Positions 38,092 through 48,338 of a DNA stretch of 64,000 bases are shown piece after piece. The position numbers and the translations under genes were made by a program. This stretch comes from Pleodorina starrii (Eukaryota; Chlorophyta; Chlorophyceae; Chlamydomonadales; Volvocaceae): positions 1,540,501-1,604,500 of the forward strand of contig BRXU01000011.1 of assembly GCA_030267565.1 (NCBI GenBank). The letters run 5' to 3'. How positions within the stretch are numbered: the stretch's first letter is position 1; each line of letters begins with the position of its first letter. Under the pieces are notes generated by a model. The model was not told the origin of the DNA and ran no database searches. It worked only from the letters and a program-made list of their open reading frames with translations.

Positions 38092-38277
38092 ATTCATTTT
38101 GCTTTTTGTTTCCTTCCGCCGAACGACCCTCACTCCAACCTTCAACATCCCGTTTCCGGAGGTCCTTAAGCGCCATGCTTTAAGAACCGCGTCCATTGAA
38201 ACACACCCCTCTCGGCCCTCTTAGCTGCGTAGCGGTTCGCTTCTTTCATAATTTATTACTTGCTGCTTATCGAGCGA

Positions 38278-39655
38278 ATGTGTGCGCTCCGCCTTCCGCA
38301 GACCCGGCAGGCCCTGGGGCTAGGCGCCCGGGATTTCCACCCCACCTGCCTGGAGGCCGAGCACCGTGCCGTACATGAGGCCAGCGTGTACGGCAACCAG
38401 CTGCACACCCTGGAGCGCTCGCTGGCCAAATGGTCCGCCTCCACCGAGGGTGAGGCCATGCGGGGGGGAGGGGTGAAGGGGGGATGCATACGCGTGTCAT
38501 GTCGTGTCGTGCGGCATCTCTTCGGACGACGTGAGCGCCCGGGATTGCACCTTGCCCTGAAAACCCTCGCTTTCACCCCTGCTCCTGCTGCTGCTGCTGC
38601 CTACTGGTGTTGCTGTTGCTGTTGTTTGCTGTTGCTGCTGCCACTACTGTTGTTGTTTGTTAAAACCTACCCGGTAAACAAACGGCAGTGCAAACAACCA
38701 ACCCACCCTCTGGCAGCTCCAAACCAACCCGCCCCTCCCCTCCGCCGCATCCCCCGCTCCCCCCGCCCCGCATCCCCCTCCCCCGCCGCCCCCAAGACCT
38801 CATGAACGCCGCCGGCCGCTTCCTGGCCGACGCGCCGCGCCCGCGCCGCTTTGCCCAGTCCGACCTCAGCGACCCCACCACCCTCACCGCGGCGCCGCCC
38901 TCCCTGCCGCCCGAGTTCGAGCGCCTGAACTCGCCCTCCCTGGTGCGCCGCCTGGCGGCCGGCACCCCCCTGGCGGTCACCGACATGGTGCGACTGGGGC
39001 TGGCGGAGCCGATCGCCGTATGGCTGGCGGCGCTGGACGCGGGCAAGGTGAGGCGGACAGCGTGCTGTTAAAAAGGGCACACAGGTCGTACACAAGAGCT
39101 CCGGAGAGTGTCGTTTACCGGTAGTAGCATAACAGCCTGGCGCCACACGGTGTTGCCGCCTCCCTCCCTCCCTCGCTGCCCCCCAACCCCCACCCAACCC
39201 CGCACCCGCACCCGCTGCGTCCCACCGCGTGGCGCCCCGCCGCGCGGCGCTGAATGTGTGCGCAGGAGCGGCTTGCCCGTCTGGAGCGGCAGCGCCTCCG
39301 CTACGACGCCGCCCGCCGCGCGCTGCACGGCGCCGCCCGGGCTCCGGGAGCTGACGAGGTGGGCAGTGCCGCCCACACGCACCTCATACAACTGGAACAG
39401 GAGCACGAGCGTGAGTGGGTGTATGTGTGGGAGGGGGGGGACTGGTCGGGTGGCTGGCCGGGACACCTGCCTCCACTCGCTGCTGCTGCTGCCGCTGCTG
39501 CTGGCATTGAGGAGCCGCGGATGGGGGCGGATGGAGGAAACAGAAAGCAAAGCGAAGGTCTTCCGTAACTATTACATTCTTCTTTCTTTTTTCCTTTTTT
39601 CTTTCTTTCTTCCTTTCTTTCTTCCTTTCTTTCTTCCTTTCTTTCTTTCTTTCCT

Positions 39656-39690
<35 letters not shown>

Positions 39691-41889
39691 ATTTCATCTT
39701 TGTAACCGTCGTGTTTCGTACAACCGCCATGTCGTACACCCCTCAACTACGTCTCTACTTCGGCAAGCAGCCGTCATGTCGGAGTTCCGGGACGAGCTGG
39801 AGGCGCTGGACCGGCACCTCGTGTGGCTGGCGGACGGCGGTGCGCGCCTCAAGGCGACGCTGGTTTCGGCGCTGCAGTGCGTCAACTCCGCGGCGCTGCG
39901 GGGGGCGCTGATGCCGCCAGAGGGACTGATGGTCGGCTTCCCGCGAGATCTGCTGGTGGGTTGGGGGCGGAGTTAACGGTTGTCGGTTGTTGGTTGGGGG
40001 TTGGAGGTTGGAGGTGTAGAGTTGAGGGTGCAGCAGGATACACCCCCCTGCCGCCGCCCCACGCCGCCGCGTGTCGTACTTGCTCGTAACTCCGTCGGAA
40101 CTGGCTGACGCCGGCCCATGCCGATTGAAAGCTCCCTCCCTCCCTCCCTCCCTCCCTCCCTTTGCGCACAGGAGCGCCCGGAGACGCTGCGCGCCGCCGC
40201 CGCCGCCGCCGCCGCGCCCGCCGGCCCCGGCGCCGCCGCCGCCGCCGTCGAGACCGCCGCCGCCATGAGTGACGCCGCCGTCGAGGCCGCCACCGCCGCT
40301 GCCATCACCGCCGCCGGTCTGGACGTGCCACCGCCGCAGCTGGTGATGCTGGGGCCTGAGGCGCCGACGGCGCCCGCCGGCGCTGCCGCCATCGGCGGCG
40401 GCGTCACCGACGTGGTGCTTATCGTACCGCCCGGTACGGCAGGCGTGGCGGCGGAGGCCGCCGTCGAGGCGGCAGAGGCGGTGGGGTTCGCGGCGGCGCA
40501 GGGCGCTGCACTGGCGGCACCGAGGGGGTTGCTGCAGGAGGAGAGGAAGGAGGAGGTAGGGGTGGCGGGGCGCGGCGACGGCGGCGGCGGCGGTGCGGCG
40601 GGGGTAAAGATATGAACCGCCACGAAGGAGCTGAGGCGCCGGGAGGGGCAACAGGGGGAGGCGTAGATGTGGTGCGTCACGGCGCAAACCCGGCGCCGTC
40701 CGGGCCCGTGCTGTGGGAGCTGTACCCCAGATCCTCAGTGCTAGTGCCGCCCTCCCGCACACCCAGTCAAGAGTGCGAAGAGAAGGAGAGAACGAAACAA
40801 CGACCTCGCTGAGCTTAGCTTAGCCGCAGGATTCAGGATACCTCCTCTCCCCCACCCCACCTCCATCTCCACCCCACCGCCACCTCCCCGCCACCACTTC
40901 GCAGCGGCTGTTGCAGTCCGCCGCCACCGGAGGCCCCGCCGCCGCCCGCCTGTACCGCCTCGTGACCCGACCGGAGCGCCACGACGCGGTACGAGCCGCG
41001 TGGCGGGCGCTCGTCCAGCGGGCCATGGAGTCAGAGCGGCACAAGGTGTGTGTGCATGTGTGTACGACATGTACGGACATCAACTGCACGGGTCAACTGT
41101 AAAACGGTTCATTTAAACATAAACCTTCCTACGCTCCTCTCCCGCATTGGCCGCATGCAGCTATGCACGCGTACGGTTGTGCAGCGCACGTGCGCGGGTG
41201 TACGGCGTGTCACCGCCGTACACCCGCGGTACGGCGGTGACGGCGTACCGCGGATCACCAGATCCGCGGATCACGCCGCGGATCACGCCGCTCCTCGCCA
41301 GCTCAAACTGCCAACTGCCAACTTCCAACTGCCAACTCCCAACTCCCAACTGCCAACTCCCAACAGACCCTGGCCGAGCACGCCGAGGAGCAGATGCGCG
41401 ACGTCAAGGAACGGTCCGGCTTCACGGGCGGATTCCTCATGAGGCCCGAAGCCGCGCCCGAGTACGTCATGGCAGGTGCGTCATACGGTACGGCAAGCCG
41501 TACTGCCGTGCTACGGCGCACAGCCCCGGGGGCGTCATGGGGCGCCGCGCCAGGCCCATGCCTGGTCTGAGTCCCAATCCATTCATTGCAGCTATGCAAG
41601 TTATCAGTTGTCAGTTCTCGGTTGTCAGTTATCGGTTGTCAGTTACCGCACCGACGCTGCGCGTGTAGCCCCGGAACGACACGCAGGCCGGCGCCGCCTC
41701 CCCGGCGGTGGACCGCTCCAGTTCCTGCGCGATACCCTCCTGGGCCCGCCAGCCGCTGAGACCAAGCCACATCCCGCTGGTGGCGGCGCCGGCGGCTCCG
41801 CCGCGACGTCCCCGCGCGCCGCGCCCACGACGGTTGACTACGCCGCCGCGGCGCGGGAGCAGATGCACGAGGTGGCGACCCACGGGTCG

Positions 41890-41924
<35 letters not shown>

Positions 41925-44093
41925 GGAGCCGCCGATGGCGCCCGCTAGCGAGGGCCGCACTCCCTCCGGCGGCCCGGCGAGCTTCTTGGTCGATACGCTG
42001 CTGGGTCCGGAGCCGGTTTCGGAGCCGGGTCCCGGTGGGTGTGTGGGCCTGTGGGTGGGCGAGCTGGGACAGAGTGAAGACACGGGGAAGAGAGGGAGGA
42101 AGGAAGGAGGGAAGAGCGGAAGGGGGGAGGAAGGAAAGGGCTTTGGATCATTGGAGCCCCTGGGAGTGTGTTGCGGCGCTGCGATTGACGACATGCGGCT
42201 GCGTGGCTCGTCCCACGTGCCGTACCATGTGCCGTACCACATCACCTCCCGTTCCGAACCGCCCTCGTCTCCGCTTGCGGTCCTTTCGACTACCACTGCC
42301 TGACTGCCCAACTGCAATTCAGGCTCCTACGTGCCGCCGTCGGCGGCGGTGGTGGGTGCGGCCATCGCGCCCCCCGTCGAGCCCCTCACCTACATCCCCC
42401 CGCCAGCGCCGGTGCCCCTGGAGCCGCTGCAACCCCTGGAGCGCCTCGAGCCGGAGCCCTCATCCTCCGAGGATCTGGCTCCGCCCGTACCCGTGCCGAT
42501 GGAGACCTACGCGGGTGGGTTACGATGAGTACGATGTGCCGTACCGGCACCACCCGGTTTCAGCCACCGCAGCCCCCCACCCACCCACCCACCCGCGGGT
42601 GGGTGCGGGGACGGGCGCCGCAAGGGGCTTCTGCTGAGGTTTTGGGTCGAGTTCTGTGGGAGGGGATTTTCAAGAAAAGGTATGACAGCGCAGGATACGA
42701 AAAATGGCAACGGAAGCGAACGGACCCAGAAATGAGTGAGGTCCGGGTGGTTGGTGGTTAGTTGGTGGGTGGGTGGGGCTGCGGCTAGGGGCTGTGGGGA
42801 CGGGGGCTCAAGGGAGTGGACGGATGTGGGGACAGATGCCGGAGCAGACCGGAGTGGAGCGGGGCCGCTGCTCCGTTGGGGGAGCTGCATTGATGTCTTG
42901 CTGGAAAATGGGCGATTGGGGAGGTGGGGAGGTGGGGTGCCGACTCGGGCTGATCTGTCGGTGTGTACTGTTACGGCATACTGTACGGTGCAGGTGGCAT
43001 GGCGGCGGATGAGCCCGAGTACCCTGAGGTGCCGTACGAGTCGCTGGCGCCGTCGGCGTCGGCCGCTGCCACGTCGCAGCAGGTGACAGAGCGGGCCGCC
43101 GCCGCCATGGCCGCCGCCGACGCGGCACTCGAAGTGTCGACGGCGTCTATGGAAGCCGCCACCGCCGCCATCGAGGCTGCCGCCGCCGCCGCCGCCGCCG
43201 CCTCCGCCGCGCAGGAGGCCGCCACCGACGCCGCCGTGGCGGCCGTGGATTTGGGTGGAGCGGCGGAAGAGGCAGAGATGCCGTCGACGCCGCCGGGCCG
43301 CCGCGTCGCCGCCGTGCCGGACTACGCCAGAGAGTACGGCAGGATCGGCGCCGGCGGCGAGCCCGGCGTCGGTCCCGGCGGCGGCTCCGCCTCTGATTTG
43401 GAGGCGGCGGAGTCGGGGGCGGCGGCGCCGCCGCCGTCATCAGAGGGGGAGGAGGAGGAGAAGCTGGACCTTCCGGACTTCAGCGGTTTGGACATTGACA
43501 AGCACGGCCGCTGCGGCAAGCCGGCGGAGCTGCCGCCCTTCGCCAAGGAGTACGGCAAGATCGGCGCCGGCGGCCCGACAGGCGCCGCCTCCGATGAGGA
43601 GCCCGCCGGCGGCGGCGGCGCCGCCGCCGCCGCCGTACATCCCGGGTACGAGGGGTTCAGCGGCATGGACGTGACGAGCTTCGGCCTGCCAGCGGAGGGC
43701 GCCGCCGCCAGCGGACCGCCGCCGTCGACCGTCGCCGCCATGGCGGCGGCGCTGCCGCCGGAGCGGATGCCGGCGGTGCCGGCGGAGGTGGGGCCGGCGG
43801 CGGTTTCAGAGCAGCTGGGCGAGATGCATCTGGAGAGCTTTGGCCTGACACCGACGACAAAGGCGGAGGTGACGCCGCCGGAGGCAGCGGCGGCGGCGGC
43901 GGCGGCGGAGCCGCAGGGCGAAGGCCGACGCGGCGACAGCGGCGTGCCCGGTGTGTTTGGTGCGCTGAAGCGGATGGTGGAGAGCGAGCTTGGCGGCGCG
44001 GGGGCTCCGGCGGAGGTGGCGGGGGGAAAGGCGCGGGAGGCGGGTGGCGTGGTGGTGGCGGAGCCTGCGGGACCCACTGCCATCGACGCCTGA
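38278..44093 (+). CDS. Large protein with BAR-like N-terminus and low-complexity tail
   Basis: Ten exons: 38278-38449, 38797-39047, 39266-39410, 39771-39955, 40172-40555, 40905-41045, 41367-41475, 41669-42034, 42323-42514 and 42994-44093. All phases agree, giving 1014 aa. Residues 1 to about 250 are mainly helical and charged. RQRLRYDAARRALHGA (about 149-164), then EQEHERPVMSEFRDELEAL, resembles the second and third helices of BAR domains, which dimerise and bend membranes. This is inferred from pattern, not proven. The rest is Ala/Pro/Gly/Glu-rich with internal repeats: GPLQFLRDTLLGP and GPASFLVDTLLGP; PDYAREYGRIGAGG and PPFAKEYGKIGAGG; and FSGLDIDKHG, FSGMDVTSFG and MHLESFGL. These short motifs look like linear binding peptides. 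The acceptor of exon 2 is AAG, not CAG. There is no membrane segment or signal peptide. Confidence 0.65.
39579..39690. repeat. CTTT/CCTT microsatellite
   Basis: Over 100 bp of (CTTT)n with CCTT interruptions in an intron of the BAR-like gene. It is an all-pyrimidine strand. Confidence 0.9.
41305..41366. repeat. Heptamer tandem repeat at a splice acceptor
   Basis: About eight units of AACTGCC, AACTCCC or AACTTCC run directly into the CAACAG acceptor of the next exon, so the array is itself the polypyrimidine/branch region. Confidence 0.75.
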
Positions 44094-44279
44094 AAGGAGA
44101 GGACTGGGTAATGAGGACTGGAGAATGATGAGAATGAGGATTAGCGGGATCGAGCTGTGTGGTGTGGGTTTCCGACCGACAGCGTCTGTTCGGTAGCGGG
44201 GGCGTTCTGTCGGGAAGGGGGGGGGGCGGCTGTGCGGGTGTTGAGCTCGTGGCGGTTTCGAAGTGCTGCCGTACCGGCA

Positions 44280-44284
44280 TGTAA
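44280..44284 (+). terminator. TGTAA polyadenylation signal of the BAR-like gene
   Basis: TGTAA on plus, about 187 nt after the stop codon. Confidence 0.5.
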
Positions 44285-45143
44285 GGGATCATGTACGACC
44301 ACGACGGAAGCGCAGAAAGAAGCTCTGCGAGCTGCCGCTTCTGCAAGCTGTGTGTGTGTGGTGTGTGTGTGTGTGTGGCTCGGCTGGCAGTTGTTCGTTG
44401 TCCGTTGATGTCGGTTGCGAACCTCCGGTCCTTGCCGCCTGCCGACGGCAGTTGCTCGTCCTCCTTGTTCTGGAGGGAAGAGGATGGACGGACGGCTGGG
44501 CGGGCGGAGGCTGGGCACACCCAGGGGGGCGGGCGATTGCACAGCAAGGGGTGACCGCTCTTTGCCGGTGCCGCCGAGTGGTTCAGTTTGGAGGCGTGGT
44601 TACGGACCACATCCATCCATTGCTTTTGCCGTTGCGAAGTTGTTGCGTCTGCGGCCGCAATTGGCAGTCTCTTTCGAATGCTCCAGGCGGACATTTCAAT
44701 GTATTGGGGAGCTTTCGACCCGTTTGAAATCTTCTGAAAGACACCGGCGGTGGATTATATCCGTTTACACGGCGTGCTTCCTGCAACGGCTTCTCGAAGG
44801 CGGACAAGAAAGGTACGACGGAAGGTGCCGTTGGCAGTTGCGCCATGGGCCCCGGGAGACAGCTAACCCAGGGGTCCGTGTGGTGGCCTGTAAAAAGCTG
44901 TAACCGGCAGTCGAAACGCGGGTAGCACAACTTACGACCAATCCGTAAGAGTAGTATGCAGTCTGCTCCGCCTTGCAGCATGGCAGGTGCACGGTAAGAG
45001 TCAGGAGCGCCGAGTCAGCATCCCGCTACCGACCGCGTAAGAAAGCGCGGGCTGTTCTCAACGTCGTCGTTATTGTTGTCATCGCTGCATTGGACTTCAG
45101 ACGCCCCGAGCGGTCCTCTTGCACTGCACACTGCCCCCGCCAC
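44285..45143. other. Intergenic region between convergent genes
   Basis: About 860 bp. TGTAA motifs occur on plus near 44889 and 44900. A GT microsatellite lies at 44350-44378. No exon recognised; open frames here have no family resemblance. Confidence 0.45.
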
Positions 45144-46544
45144 TCACCTCACCGCGGCACCGCCCCCCTCACCCCGCCTCCGCCGCTCCGCTGCGCTTTC
45201 TTCTTCTTCATTACCCCCGCCTTCCCCCCTGGAGTACACAGCCGTCGCGACGTAGTCAATTTGCGGCCCCCGTACTTTGTACGACACCTCAAACCCCTCG
45301 AGGATCGTGCCCCGAAACCCAAATGTGTACGACACGTAGTGCATGTCCTGATCGCAGGGGTGCTCCCCAAAGGCCCGGCACCACCACCGCCGCCCCTGCT
45401 CCGGCCTTTGCACCCCTGCCACCGCTGCCGCCGCCGCCACCGCTGCCTCGGTACCCCACCTCGACTCAACCCCGCCGCTCGTACCCGGCCCACTTTTCCA
45501 TCCATTTCCTCTCTGGCCCCTCCTTCCCATGTTCTCGATGTCCGCACCGGCCGGCCCGCCGGCCCCCTGGACGCGCCCGCTCGCCTCCTCCTCACCCCTT
45601 CCCTCACCCTCGCCAGAGCCCTCCTCCCCCCCGCTAGTCCCCTCCCCGCCCTCAACATCCTCACCATCCCCGAGGGCCCCGAAGCGCAGCGAGTGGAAAT
45701 GGTAGTCCCGAGCACCGCCCGCAGCGGCGAAGAACACGTCGAGCCGGTCCTCGATGGGACTGTAGCCGTACACGTACTGCCGCCGTACACGGAACCGCCC
45801 GCCGGCGTCCGTCCGGAACTCCCCTTGCTCGCTGTAGTAGTAGTCGGCGGCGGTGGCGCTGGCTGCGCCGGCTGCAGCTGCGGTGGCAGTGTCAAGCCCT
45901 GCTCCGAAACCGCTGGCGCCAGCGGCAGCTGTGTGGAGCGGGGCTTTGACGGGTGGGCGGGCGACGGGCTGGAAGACTGCGGTGCCGTGGACGGTTCCCG
46001 AAGGCTCCGAGGGAAGGGCCGAGTCGATGCGGCGGTGCAGGCGCCAGCGGCCAGCCAGTCCGGAGAACACCAACGCCGACGGGCTGCCGGGGGGCGGCGG
46101 GGGCGGGGGCGAGGGCGCGACGGGCTGCTCCGGTCGTGCCGCTGCGGGCGACGGGGCTGCGGGGAAGGTGTGTAATGGTTCCGTGTGATGGCGGAGAAGG
46201 CATGAGGGTATCGGGGGCGCTCGTGCGGGGTGTGGGTTTGCCGACTGCGGTTTACAGTATGCGGCCAGTCATGAACACAGCGTGAGGTCTGCGATGTTCA
46301 GTTGATCCAGGAATGCGGATGCGAAGGCGGGGTGTGGGCTTTGCGGTTGACGTGTAGTATCCGGGGGGTGGTGCTGGGCTGCTGGGAACTGTTGGATCAC
46401 AGGGGTACGACATATGCTAGCGTGGCCCCTGGGACTCGTTAGCAGCAGGACTCGATGACCATCGGCGGCACTGGGTTGGGATGAGCTGACCCAAATGCGC
46501 GACTTACTGTTGCCGCGTGCTTGCCGTGTCCGGGCCAAGGGCAT
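45144..46544 (-). CDS. DUF6314-like domain protein
   Basis: Two exons on minus: 46544-46508 and 46156-45144. They sum to 1050 nt, giving 349 aa. Exon 1 (MPLARTRQARGN) joins in phase through a GTAAGT donor and a CCCCGCAG acceptor; no ATG precedes the domain in exon 2. After a Pro-rich linker come SGLAGRWRLHRRID (about 44-57), GTVHGTAVF, YYYSEQGEFRT, RRQYVYGYSPIEDRLDVFF and DYHFHSLRFG, then EHPCDQDMHYVSYTFGF and VSYKVRGPQIDY. This order matches DUF6314, a small beta-rich domain known mainly from bacteria and of unknown function. About 90 Gly/Glu/Arg/Ala-rich residues are inserted between the two halves of the domain; the frame stays open through them, so they may be translated or may be an unspliced in-frame intron. 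The acidic/basic tail ends GEGGGAAVR. The leader could be organellar. Confidence 0.7.
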
Positions 46545-46927
46545 GTTGCCGCCATGGGCCCCAGCGTGTCGACGGAGTCGTGGTGGGATGCATCTCGGAT
46601 GAATAAGGCTACTCGAGTGAAGATGCTAAAGAGTGTTGTGCAAACATTTACACGGGCCACACCGTGGAAAGACTGATGGTTGCGTTACTTGACTGGCGAC
46701 ATGTAAACATATCTTTGAAGACCTCGACCATAATCAATTGTATGAGTGCATAGCAATGATACTGGTGATGAAACGGTCGTAGAGGGTTCTCTACCTGAAC
46801 TGACGGAAAACCCAACCCGTACCGGCAAGCCCGTGATCGGCGCATCGTGCCACCATTTCCCCCATACTTCCCTGAAGCTCCATTAAGCAGAAAAAGGCCA
46901 ACCCCACGCATATCCAAAAGCAAGTGT
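46545..46927. other. Region between the DUF6314-like gene and H2A
   Basis: About 380 bp holding the upstream region of the minus-strand DUF6314-like gene, next to the H2A 3' hairpin. No exon. Confidence 0.4.
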
Positions 46928-46943
46928 GGTGTTAAGAAACACC
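46928..46943 (-). terminator. Histone 3' stem-loop of H2A
   Basis: On minus: GGTGTT, loop TCTT, AACACC. This is a perfect six-base-pair hairpin 51 nt after the H2A stop, identical in sequence to that of H2B. It fits a histone mRNA 3' processing signal in volvocine algae. Confidence 0.85.
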
Positions 46944-46993
46944 GTGTGATTTGGTTGTAGCCGCAAAGAGGGAATGACCCAGTTCGCCGCCGT

Positions 46994-47392
46994 TTAGACG
47001 GCCGCAGAGCCGTCCTCGGCCTTGCCGCCCTTCGACTTCTTGGGCAGCAGCACGGCGTGGATGTTGGGCAGAACACCACCGGACGCGATGGTCACGTCGC
47101 CAAGAAGCTTGCCCAGCTCCTCATCGTTGCGGATGGCCAGCTGGATATGGCGGGGGACAATGCGGTTCTTCTTGTTGTCGCGCGCGGCGTTGCCGGCCAG
47201 CTCCAGCACCTCAGCGGTCAGGTACTCCAGCACGGCCGCCAGGTACACAGGCGCGCCAGCACCGATGCGCTCAGCGTACTTGCCCTTCTTGAGATAGCGG
47301 GCGATGCGGCCCACGGGGAACTGCAGGCCCGCCTTGGAGCTGCGGCTGACGGCCTTCTTGCCCGCGGTCTTGCCCTTGCCACGACCAGCCAT
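46994..47392 (-). CDS. H2A: Histone H2A
   Basis: Intronless, 132 aa. [20 protein letters not shown] opens the basic tail. [20 protein letters not shown] and the acidic-patch region [20 protein letters not shown] are canonical. [20 protein letters not shown] and [17 protein letters not shown] complete the fold. The tail [10 protein letters not shown] has no SQ(E/D)-phi motif, so it is a replication-type H2A rather than H2A.X, and the core does not read as H2A.Z. It pairs with the divergent H2B in nucleosomes. The intronless structure and 3' hairpin point to S-phase expression. Confidence 0.98.
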   Translation of the reverse strand: MAGRGKGKTAGKKAVSRSSKAGLQFPVGRIARYLKKGKYAERIGAGAPVYLAAVLEYLTAEVLELAGNAARDNKKNRIVPRHIQLAIRNDEELGKLLGDVTIASGGVLPNIHAVLLPKKSKGGKAEDGSAAV

Positions 47393-47662
47393 GATTACTT
47401 TGATTAGATTTACGGTTGATAATTGGAAGTTGACTAGTTGATAAAGAATTGTTGCAATATTTCTGCTCTTTATAGGTTTCAAAATTCCATCGAACGGCAT
47501 GGCGGTTGGCTCACCGAGGCCATCGGTTGGTCCGAGCACTCGTGACAACGGCGGGTCAAGTGAGCCAACTCTTGGCTGCATAAAGTCCCGGGCTTTCTCT
47601 GTTCAATCACAACTCTGGCGATATCCCGTAACAACAAATAATTAACGTAATACCTAAGCGAT
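47393..47662. promoter_or_regulatory. Bidirectional H2A/H2B promoter
   Basis: The 270-bp spacer between divergent start codons. A TATAAA on minus (47469-47474) lies about 77 bp upstream of the H2A ATG. A CATAAA on plus (47579-47584) lies about 79 bp upstream of the H2B ATG. The core between them has a TTGGCTCAC/GTGAGCCAA inverted pair (about 47506-47514 and 47559-47567) placed symmetrically, which suggests shared control of both genes. Confidence 0.8.
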
Positions 47663-48133
47663 ATGGCCAAGAAGGATGAGAAGCCGGCTTCCCAGGCCGA
47701 TGCTGCCGAGCCCAAGGCTGAGGCCAAGCCCAAGGCTGAGAAGGCTCCCAAGGTGAAGAAGGAGAAGAAGGCTCCGGCGAAGAAGGCGGCTAAGGAGTCG
47801 ACCGCTGAGGGTGCCGATGGCGACAAGAAGGCCAAGAAGAAGGTTAAGGTGGCCAAGAGCGAGACCTACAAGCTGTACATCTACAAGGTGCTCAAGCAGG
47901 TGCACCCCGACACCGGCATCAGCTCCAAGGCGATGAGCATTATGAACAGCTTCATTAACGACATCTTTGAGAAGGTCGCCACCGAGGCCTCCAAGCTTAG
48001 CCGCTACAACAAGAAGCCCACCGTCACGTCCCGCGAGATTCAGACCGCTGTGCGCCTGGTGCTGCCCGGCGAGCTGGCCAAGCACGCGGTGTCGGAGGGC
48101 ACCAAGGCCGTCACCAAGTTCACCTCGGCTTAA
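47663..48133 (+). CDS. H2B: Histone H2B
   Basis: Intronless, 156 aa. The first 65 residues are a Lys/Ala/Glu-rich tail (repeated [13 protein letters not shown]), longer than in animals and typical of green algae and plants. The core [60 protein letters not shown] and [13 protein letters not shown] is canonical. The Lys in AVTKFTSA is the usual ubiquitylation site. It partners the neighbouring H2A. Confidence 0.98.
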   Translation: MAKKDEKPASQADAAEPKAEAKPKAEKAPKVKKEKKAPAKKAAKESTAEGADGDKKAKKKVKVAKSETYKLYIYKVLKQVHPDTGISSKAMSIMNSFINDIFEKVATEASKLSRYNKKPTVTSREIQTAVRLVLPGELAKHAVSEGTKAVTKFTSA

Positions 48134-48174
48134 ACGTTCTCGCTTCTCGTGGAGCTGTCGCAATCAAAAACCAC

Positions 48175-48190
48175 GGTGTTTCTTAACACC
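48175..48190 (+). terminator. Histone 3' stem-loop of H2B
   Basis: GGTGTT, loop TCTT, AACACC, 42 nt after the H2B stop, identical to the H2A hairpin. Confidence 0.85.
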
Positions 48191-48338
48191 ACATCCGTAT
48201 CAATGGACGGTTGCCCTCCGCTGAAATTAGTTCCGTGACCTGCGCGCACGGCATCACCACAACCCGCACCCATTGCAGAATGGTCCATTCGCAGACGCTG
48301 CGCTAATCTAGCTCTCTGGCCGTGGGGCCCTCCTCACA

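Noticed and set aside
39579..39746. Lys/Glu-rich KKERKKE ORF on minus
   Set aside because: Translation of the CTTT microsatellite within an intron.
39755..40762. 335-codon Arg/Ala-rich ORF on minus
   Set aside because: Antisense shadow of Ala-rich exons of the BAR-like gene.
46439..46660. Minus-strand ORF starting MARVNVCTTLFSIFTRVALF
   Set aside because: The frame cannot join the DUF6314 domain in phase through the GTAAGT donor; the start at 46544 can.
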